The notes beneath the pieces were generated by a model. It saw only the letters and a program-made list of their open reading frames with translations, was not told where the DNA came from and searched no databases. The translations under genes and the position numbers were made by a program. Positions 57,236 through 63,247 of a stretch of DNA of 63,247 bases are shown here, one piece after another (position 1 is the first letter of the stretch; each line of letters opens with the position of its first letter). The stretch is from an uncultured Faecalibacterium sp. (GTDB lineage Bacteria > Bacillota > Clostridia > Oscillospirales > Ruminococcaceae). The stretch covers positions 1 to 63,247 of the forward strand of contig UQDV01000012.1 of the NCBI GenBank assembly GCA_900539945.1, in the 5' to 3' direction.

Positions 57236-59752
57236 ATGGAGATCAGAAAACGAAACGGGGAGTCTGTTCCCTTTCAACAGGAGAAAATTTTCAACGCCAT
57301 GAAAAAGGCGTTTGACGGACAGGGCAAGGAGATCGGGAGCAGAGAGATGGATGAGATCCTCGCCACCGTTCTCAACAATCTCTCCGTCACAGTGCCGCTC
57401 ACCGTAGAACGTGTGCAGGACGAGGTGGAGCGAACGCTCATGGAGCGCGGACACTATGAGGTGGCCAAGGCGTACATCCTCTACCGCGAAAAGCGGTCTG
57501 CGCTGCGCCGTGTCCGGCATACCATCGCGCGGACGGTGGGGGATGACTCGCTTGACGAGGTGCTGCGCCGCATCCAGATGGATTTTAGCGAGGAAGTCTA
57601 CTCCCTCGCGGCGCTTCAAATGAAGTTTGAGGGTTTCTGTCGCCCGGGCATGACGGAGGATGAGCGGGCTGAGGCACTGACCAAGGCGGCGGTAGAGCTG
57701 ACTACGGCAGAGGCACCCAAGTGGGAGTTTATCGCGGCGCGGCTTCTGAACCACTCCTTTCGCTGTCGCAACGCACAGGAATGGGAGGGGCGCGGCGTCT
57801 GCGACCTCTATGGCAAGCTTCGCTATCTGACGGATAAGGGACTCTACGGTGACTATATCCTTGCCCACTATACCCACGAGGAGATTGCCATGGCGGAGGA
57901 CTTTCTCTGCCCGGAACGGGACGAGCTATTCACCTACTCCGGCCTTGACCTGCTGCTCAAACGCTATGTGATCCAGTCACGCAGCCGCGTGCCGCTGGAA
58001 ACACCGCAGGAGATGTTTTTGGGTATCGCGCTGCATCTTGCTATGAACGAAGGCTCTGACCGCATGGGGTGGGTAAAACGCTTTTACGATATGCTCAGCC
58101 GTATGGAGGTCACGATGGCGACACCTACCATGTCCAACGCACGAAAGCCCTACCATCAGCTTTCAAGCTGCTTTGTGGACACTGTGCCGGACAGTCTGGA
58201 CGGCATCTACCGCTCGCTGGACAACTTCGCAAAGGTCTCTAAATTCGGCGGTGGAATGGGGATGTACTTCGGTAAGGTGCGCGCTGCAGGCAGCACCATC
58301 CGCGGCTTTCAAGGGGCGGCGGGCGGTGTTATCCGCTGGATCCGGCTGGTCAACGACACCGCCGTGGCGGTGGATCAGTTGGGGATGCGGCAGGGCGCTG
58401 TGGCGGTTTACTTAGACGCATGGCACCGGGATCTGCCGGAATTCCTTCAACTGCGCACCAACAACGGCGACGACCGCATGAAGGCACATGATGTGTTTCC
58501 CGCCGTGTGCTATCCGGATCTCTTCTGGCGACTGGCGGAGGAGAACATAGACGCGCCGTGGCATCTCATGTGTCCGCATGAGATCCTCACGGTCAAGGGC
58601 TACGCACTGGAGGATTACTGGGGTACAGAATGGGAGAAGCGGTATCTGGACTGCGTCAATGACCCGCGCATCGAAAAGCGCAGCGTCACCGTCAAGGACA
58701 TCGTGCGGCTGGTGCTTCGCTCGGCAGTGGAGACCGGCACGCCCTTCGCTTTCAATCGCGACAGTGTAAATCATATGAACCCAAACGGCCACACGGGAAT
58801 GATCTATTGCTCCAATCTCTGTACGGAGATCGCGCAGAACATGGCACCCATCGAGCACATCAGCACTGAGGTGCACACGGAGAACGGCGACACAATAGTG
58901 GTGACGGCCACACGCCCAGGTGAGTTTGTGGTCTGCAACCTGGCGAGTCTGTCTCTCGGTAATCTGCCGGTGGAGGACGAGGCCTATATGGAACGCACGG
59001 TGGAAACGGCCATCCGCGCACTGGATAATGTGATCGACCTCAACTTCTACCCGTTGGAATACGCGCGGCTTACCAATCAGAAGTACCGCAGCATCGGCCT
59101 GGGCGTCAGCGGCTACCACCACATGCTGGCAAAGCGCGGCATCCGATGGGAGAGCGATGAGCACCTTGCCTTCACCGACGCAGTGTTCGAGCTCATCAAC
59201 TACGCCGCCATCAAGGCGGACACAGCACTGGCACGGGAAAAGGGCCGTTACGCGCTCTTTGAGGGCAGCGACTGGCAGACGGGCGCGTATTTTGAAAAGC
59301 GGGGTTATACCTCCGAAAAGTGGTGGGCGCTTGCGAAAACGGTGGCGGTGCAGGGAATGCGCAACGCCTATCTGCTGGCGGTCGCACCGACCTCCAGCAC
59401 ATCTATCCTCTCCGGCACGTCGGCGGGCATAGATCCAATTATGAAGAAATTCTTTTTAGAGGAAAAAAAGGGCAGCATGCTGCCCCGCGTTGCTCCGGAG
59501 CTTTCTATGGACACATGGTGGTACTATAAGGCAGCGCATCTGATCGACCAAAGCTGGTCGGTACGCGCCGCGGGCCTTCGCCAGAGACATATTGACCAGG
59601 CGCAGAGCATGAATCTCTATATCACCAACGACTATTCCATGCGTCAGGTGCTCAGACTGTATTTGGAGGCGTGGAGGGCCGGCGTCAAGACCATTTACTA
59701 TGTCCGCAGCAAGGCCCTGGAGGTCGAGGCCTGCGAAAGCTGCTCGTCATAA
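57236..59752 (+). CDS. nrdA: class I ribonucleotide reductase, large subunit
   Basis: The 838-residue enzyme converts ribonucleoside diphosphates to deoxy forms. It has an N-terminal ATP-cone (about 1-95: IRKRNGESVPFQQEKIFNAM), the substrate region (TPTMSNARKP, SSCFVD), the active-site strand with MIYCSNLCTEI and a C-terminal redox pair CESC (Cys833, Cys836) that passes electrons from a thioredoxin. The ATG at 57236 fits GAGAGG; a GTG lies at 57209. The partner nrdB follows 10 bp downstream. The radical of the small subunit needs oxygen for assembly. Confidence 0.95.
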   Translation: MEIRKRNGESVPFQQEKIFNAMKKAFDGQGKEIGSREMDEILATVLNNLSVTVPLTVERVQDEVERTLMERGHYEVAKAYILYREKRSALRRVRHTIARTVGDDSLDEVLRRIQMDFSEEVYSLAALQMKFEGFCRPGMTEDERAEALTKAAVELTTAEAPKWEFIAARLLNHSFRCRNAQEWEGRGVCDLYGKLRYLTDKGLYGDYILAHYTHEEIAMAEDFLCPERDELFTYSGLDLLLKRYVIQSRSRVPLETPQEMFLGIALHLAMNEGSDRMGWVKRFYDMLSRMEVTMATPTMSNARKPYHQLSSCFVDTVPDSLDGIYRSLDNFAKVSKFGGGMGMYFGKVRAAGSTIRGFQGAAGGVIRWIRLVNDTAVAVDQLGMRQGAVAVYLDAWHRDLPEFLQLRTNNGDDRMKAHDVFPAVCYPDLFWRLAEENIDAPWHLMCPHEILTVKGYALEDYWGTEWEKRYLDCVNDPRIEKRSVTVKDIVRLVLRSAVETGTPFAFNRDSVNHMNPNGHTGMIYCSNLCTEIAQNMAPIEHISTEVHTENGDTIVVTATRPGEFVVCNLASLSLGNLPVEDEAYMERTVETAIRALDNVIDLNFYPLEYARLTNQKYRSIGLGVSGYHHMLAKRGIRWESDEHLAFTDAVFELINYAAIKADTALAREKGRYALFEGSDWQTGAYFEKRGYTSEKWWALAKTVAVQGMRNAYLLAVAPTSSTSILSGTSAGIDPIMKKFFLEEKKGSMLPRVAPELSMDTWWYYKAAHLIDQSWSVRAAGLRQRHIDQAQSMNLYITNDYSMRQVLRLYLEAWRAGVKTIYYVRSKALEVEACESCSS

Positions 59753-59762
59753 GGAGGATAGC

Positions 59763-60806
59763 ATGATGGAACTGAAGAAAAAGCCCCTCTTTAACCCGGA
59801 GGGCGACCCTGATGTGCGCCTGCGGCGCATGATCGGCGGCAATACCACAAACCTCAACGACTTCAACAATATGAAGTACGCTTGGGTCAGCGACTGGTAC
59901 CGGCAGGCCATGAACAACTTTTGGATCCCTGAGGAGATCAATCTCTCGCAGGATGTGAAGGACTATCCCCGCCTGCTGTCAGCCGAGCGCAGCGCCTACG
60001 ATAAAATTCTGAGTTTTCTTGTCTTTTTGGATTCCATTCAGACAGCGAACCTGCCTAATATCGGCGCCTACATTACCGCCAACGAGGTCAATCTCTGCCT
60101 GTCCATTCAGGCGTTTCAGGAGTGTGTCCATTCACAGAGCTACAGCTATATGCTCGACACCATCTGTTCCCCCGTGGAGCGCAATGACATCCTCTACCAA
60201 TGGAAAACGGACGAGCATCTGCTGCGCCGCAACACCTTCATTGGGGACTGCTACAACGAGTTTCAGGAGCGGAAGGACGCTCCCACGCTGCTGCGCGTGA
60301 TGATGGCAAACTATATTTTGGAGGGCATCTATTTTTACAGCGGCTTTATGTTCTTCTACAATCTCTCCCGAAACGGGAAGATGCCCGGCTCGGCGCAGGA
60401 GATTCGCTACATAAACCGCGATGAGAACACGCACTTGTGGCTGTTCCGCAATATCATCACGGAGCTGCAAAAGGAGCAGCCGGAGTTGTTCACCGCCGAG
60501 AGCGTACAAGCGCTGCGCGAGATGATGCGTGAGGGCGTGGAACAGGAGATCGCATGGGGGCATTATGTGATCGGCGACGACATCCCGGGGCTGAACCGGC
60601 AGATGATCAGCGATTACATCCGCTATCTCGGCAACCTCCGCTGGACGAGCCTTGGCTATCCCGCATTGTATCCAGGCTTTGAGAGCGAACCGGAGAGCAT
60701 GGAATGGGTCAGCCAGTACGCCGACGCCAACATGGTCAAGACCGATTTCTTTGAGGCACGCAGTACCGCCTACGCCAAGAGCACCGCACTGATAGACGAT
60801 TTATAA
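59763..60806 (+). CDS. nrdB: class I ribonucleotide reductase, small (radical) subunit
   Basis: The 347-residue ferritin-like protein carries Asp90 (FLDSIQ), Glu120, His123 and Tyr127 in QECVHSQSYSYML, in the same spacing as the iron ligands and radical tyrosine of Escherichia coli NrdB, and the second ligand set in YILEGIYFYSGF and RDENTHLWLF. So it is a tyrosyl-radical type, which needs oxygen (or superoxide) to form its cofactor. AAGGAGG precedes the ATG. It lies in an oxygen-response island of a presumed anaerobe. Confidence 0.95.
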   Translation: MMELKKKPLFNPEGDPDVRLRRMIGGNTTNLNDFNNMKYAWVSDWYRQAMNNFWIPEEINLSQDVKDYPRLLSAERSAYDKILSFLVFLDSIQTANLPNIGAYITANEVNLCLSIQAFQECVHSQSYSYMLDTICSPVERNDILYQWKTDEHLLRRNTFIGDCYNEFQERKDAPTLLRVMMANYILEGIYFYSGFMFFYNLSRNGKMPGSAQEIRYINRDENTHLWLFRNIITELQKEQPELFTAESVQALREMMREGVEQEIAWGHYVIGDDIPGLNRQMISDYIRYLGNLRWTSLGYPALYPGFESEPESMEWVSQYADANMVKTDFFEARSTAYAKSTALIDDL

Positions 60807-60840
60807 GAAAACCAAAGACATCAGAATAGGAGATACTACT

Positions 60841-61704
60841 ATGAATTACAGCGCTATGATTCAAAATCGCAGATCCGTTCACGCATTCCGCGAAAAGGAA
60901 GTTCCGAGCGAGGCTATCGGCCAGCTCCGATCCTACTATGAAAAGACCTGCCCCCGTCTTGTCCCGGAGATTGCAACGGAGTTGATCGTCTTGGACAAGG
61001 ATGCACAGCCGGCGCTGGAGAGCTCAGCGGGCTATAATCAATTTCTCATCGGAGCACCGCACTACCTGCTCCTTATGTCTGCCCCGCATTCCTATGCGGC
61101 CATCAACGCCGGCTACATGATGGAAGATCTCGTCCTCAAGCTGACTGAGTTGGACATTGACACCTGCTGGATGACCTTCACCGACAGCGACAAAATCAAA
61201 AAGGCACTGTCTCTCGCCACCCCGTTAGAGGTGGCGGCAATCGTTGCCTTTGGCTACGGGGAAAAGACCGCAAAAAAGCTGCGGCTGAATATCCTAAGTA
61301 TGTCTCAGATCGATGTGCGGGCCGAGCAGCAGTACTACGCGCCCAAAAAGGGTGTGAATGATTTGGTTCACATGGGGAGCTGGAGCAACAAGTCTGGGCT
61401 TGACGAGATGATGGATTTCTACGACGATATGCTCTGGCAGTCCTTCTACGCCGCTTCGCTCTCCCCCAGCTATCTCAACCGTCAGCCCTATGGCTTCCTT
61501 GTGCAGGATCACAGCATCTATTTGGTGCAGCAGGAGGATGCCTACACCGATAATTTGGATGCCGCATTGGATCTCGGTATTGTCATGCTCCACTTCTCCG
61601 CCGTCGCCTCCCAGTGGGCGGGGCAGGTACGCTGGGAACTTTCACCTGCTGCGCCCGACGGCCTGCCGGAAGGACTTCGCTCCGCTGCGGTGTACCACAT
61701 GTAA
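60841..61704 (+). CDS. nitroreductase-family protein (TM1586-like)
   Basis: The 287-residue protein shows the nitroreductase FMN pattern in two parts: IQNRRSVHAFREKEVP at the N-terminus, AGYMMEDLVLKLTELDIDTCWM in the middle, and a second half (DEMMDFYDDMLWQSFYAASLSPSYLNRQPYGF) that mirrors the first. This is the single-chain double-domain form (TM1586_NiRdase). It likely reduces quinones, nitro compounds or flavins with NAD(P)H. It lies 34 bp after nrdB with AGGAG upstream and is probably cotranscribed. Confidence 0.85.
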   Translation: MNYSAMIQNRRSVHAFREKEVPSEAIGQLRSYYEKTCPRLVPEIATELIVLDKDAQPALESSAGYNQFLIGAPHYLLLMSAPHSYAAINAGYMMEDLVLKLTELDIDTCWMTFTDSDKIKKALSLATPLEVAAIVAFGYGEKTAKKLRLNILSMSQIDVRAEQQYYAPKKGVNDLVHMGSWSNKSGLDEMMDFYDDMLWQSFYAASLSPSYLNRQPYGFLVQDHSIYLVQQEDAYTDNLDAALDLGIVMLHFSAVASQWAGQVRWELSPAAPDGLPEGLRSAAVYHM

Positions 61705-61832
61705 CGACTCTGGGGGAAGCAAGGCAACGGTAAAATGCGCGACCGTCGATCTGCGGTTGAGCGTATGTTCCATTAGAAAAGAAGAACCTATCCGTCAGAG
61801 TCTGAGTAAGGAAAATAGGAGATATTTTTTAT

Positions 61833-63014
61833 ATGGCTATCCAAACGGTAACAGATGCCATCCGCTATGTAGGGGTGGATAATAACACATTGGCACTCTT
61901 TGAAAACCAGTACCCCGTCCAGCCTATGGGAGTGAGCTACAACTCCTATGTCATTCTGGATGAGAAGATTGCCGTAATGGACAGCGTGGACGCACGGGCA
62001 GCGGAAGAATGGCTTTCCAATGTGGCGCGGGTGTTGGAGGGGCGCAGCCCCGACTATCTTGTGGTCACACACATGGAGCCGGATCATTCCGGCAGCCTCA
62101 TGCGGCTGGCACAAAAGTACCCGGAGATGAAGATCGTGGGAAACGCGAAAACATTTACCCTGATCAAGCAGTTCTTCGGCACAGGTGCATTGTCGGAAGA
62201 CCGTATGCTGGAGGTTGGCGAAAAAGATACGCTTTCCTTGGGTTTGCACCGGCTGCGCTTTCTGCTGGCGCCGATGGTACACTGGCCGGAGGTGATGGCA
62301 GCGTATGAAGAGGAGGAAAAGATCCTGTTCTCGGCAGATGCTTTCGGCCGCTTCGGTTCACTGGAACGGACTGGCCGTGCCCCATGGGCACCGCAGGCCC
62401 GACGGTATTATTACAATATTATCGGGAAATATGGCGCACAGGTGCAGGCACTGCTGAAAAAAATCTCCGCGCTGGAGATCAAAACGATCTGCCCGCTCCA
62501 TGGTCCCGTGCTTACAGAAGGGCTGGAGGAGTGTCTGCGGCTCTATGATCTCTGGTCACAATGGAAACCAGAAGAATCGGAGAGCATACTGATTGCCCAC
62601 GCATCCATCCATGGAAATACTGCCCATGCGGCGAAGACCCTCAAGGGTAAATTAGAGAAAAAAGGCGTGCAGGTCAACATATGTGATCTCACTGTGACAG
62701 ATCTTTCCTACGCTGTTGCCAGTGCGTTCTACTGCGGGAAGTTGGTTTTAGCCAGCTCCACCTATGACGGAGGACTGTTTCCGCCCATGAAGGAGTTTTT
62801 GGAACATTTACAGACAAAGGGATTCCGAAACCGCCGGGTTGGCCTTATTGAAAACGGCTCTTGGGCACCTGCTGCCGCGCGGCTGATGCGCACCAAATTG
62901 GAGGAGATGAAGGATATCCACCTTTACGAAACGGTAGTGTCTCTGCGTGGTGCATTGAACCAAACCAGTGAAGCGCAGATGGACGCTCTGGTGGCTGAGC
63001 TCTGCGCGGAATAA
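61833..63014 (+). CDS. flavodiiron protein FprA (second copy)
   Basis: The 393-residue protein again has the diiron ligands His80, Glu82, Asp84, His85 (THMEPDH), His150, Asp169 and His223 and a flavodoxin domain (IAHASIHGNTA, here with His where Tyr is usual in the FMN loop). It is only moderately similar to the first copy, so it is probably an old duplication or independent gain with a different donor or substrate (oxygen or NO). It is the last gene of the island, with AATAGGAG upstream and a terminator after it. Confidence 0.94.
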   Translation: MAIQTVTDAIRYVGVDNNTLALFENQYPVQPMGVSYNSYVILDEKIAVMDSVDARAAEEWLSNVARVLEGRSPDYLVVTHMEPDHSGSLMRLAQKYPEMKIVGNAKTFTLIKQFFGTGALSEDRMLEVGEKDTLSLGLHRLRFLLAPMVHWPEVMAAYEEEEKILFSADAFGRFGSLERTGRAPWAPQARRYYYNIIGKYGAQVQALLKKISALEIKTICPLHGPVLTEGLEECLRLYDLWSQWKPEESESILIAHASIHGNTAHAAKTLKGKLEKKGVQVNICDLTVTDLSYAVASAFYCGKLVLASSTYDGGLFPPMKEFLEHLQTKGFRNRRVGLIENGSWAPAAARLMRTKLEEMKDIHLYETVVSLRGALNQTSEAQMDALVAELCAE

Positions 63015-63155
63015 GCTGCAACAAACCGCAGCTATTCTCGTACAGATGATGGTCTTACTCATCTGCTTTCTGTCCCAAGGGCAGAGTACCGTCATCTCAG
63101 GTTGAGGTCACGATGTGGTGTGGGGAGAGACCGGAGTCTTGAGAACGCATAAAAG

Positions 63156-63190
63156 CACAGCCGCAGAGTACATCTGTGGCTGTGTTTTGT
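63156..63190 (+). terminator. terminator of the second fprA gene
   Basis: Twelve-bp arms CACAGCCGCAGA and TCTGTGGCTGTG (one G-T wobble) are followed by TTTTGTG. The remaining bases to the window end show no gene. Confidence 0.75.
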
Positions 63191-63247
63191 GTTGGGTAGC
63201 TTGAGCGAGCGACAACCACCAGCTCCGCTGGTGGAATAAAAACGGCT

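Noticed and set aside
40000..63247. Prophage
   Set aside because: Integrase, repressor and ImmA genes fit, but no capsid, terminase, tail or lysis genes were found.
1..63247. CRISPR array, ribosomal RNA genes, complete IS elements
   Set aside because: No regularly spaced repeats, rRNA sequence or transposase genes were seen.

Overview
The window is bacterial, GC-rich (clearly lower between about 40.2 and 49.4 kb), with strong AGGAGG-type ribosome sites, T-box and TPP leaders and a clostridial gene set. It looks like a gut member of the Oscillospiraceae, most probably Faecalibacterium or a close relative. That assignment is inferred from gene style and was not confirmed by any search.

Layout. 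(1) 0-3.2 kb: tRNA-Tyr with a duplicated 3' scrap, an FMN-binding lipoprotein, a lone Hpt protein and an AGCS sodium:amino-acid symporter. (2) 3.2-7.3 kb: a TPP-riboswitch-controlled thiamin operon thiW-thiM-thiE-thiC with unexplained structured spacers. (3) 7.3-15.7 kb: brnQ-def behind a perfect 24-bp palindrome, an SsuC/TauC-type ABC permease and ATPase, a C69 dipeptidase, a Crp-family regulator with a glycosyltransferase and a flavin reductase, and a separated ABC substrate-binding lipoprotein. (4) 15.8-19.6 kb: a fructose operon (DeoR regulator, fruK, fruA). (5) 19.7-25.4 kb: methionine genes metA, metY and metNIQ, the last behind a methionine T-box. (6) 25.4-32.1 kb: a split ThrE-type exporter, an Eis-like acetyltransferase, a DUF1846 protein, an orphan Tat-like lipoprotein whose promoter spacer holds nine Gs, and a BASS transporter behind an isoleucine-type T-box. 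(7) 32.3-38.4 kb: a FadR/GntR regulator, TRAP transporter, ManD-like dehydratase and KduD-like dehydrogenase (sugar-acid uptake and catabolism), then an NSS sodium symporter to 40 kb.

(8) 40.1-49.4 kb is a lower-GC integrated element. It starts at a 42-nt copy of the 3' half of a tRNA-Arg(CCU) gene and carries a tyrosine integrase, excisionase-like proteins (one with four tandem HTH domains), a ParB-like protein, a PemK/MazF-like protein, an ImmA-type peptidase gene with an in-frame stop, and a CI/ImmR-like S24 repressor. No conjugation or virion genes are seen, and the matching right-hand att copy is not in the window. Gene remnants are frequent from here to 53.3 kb.

(9) 51.2-63.0 kb is a one-strand oxygen-handling island: a DUF134-NifX fusion, a Crp/Fnr and rubrerythrin pair truncated by a deletion, desulfoferrodoxin, an Rrf2 regulator, an acyl-CoA dehydrogenase fused to an ETF-alpha FAD domain and a rubredoxin, two flavodiiron proteins, an oxygen-dependent class I ribonucleotide reductase (nrdAB) and a nitroreductase. 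Read together, these suggest that electrons from an acyl-CoA pass through the fused flavins and rubredoxin to a flavodiiron oxidase, while NrdAB keeps deoxynucleotide synthesis going when oxygen is present. This is the most interesting system in the window; the electron route is inference.
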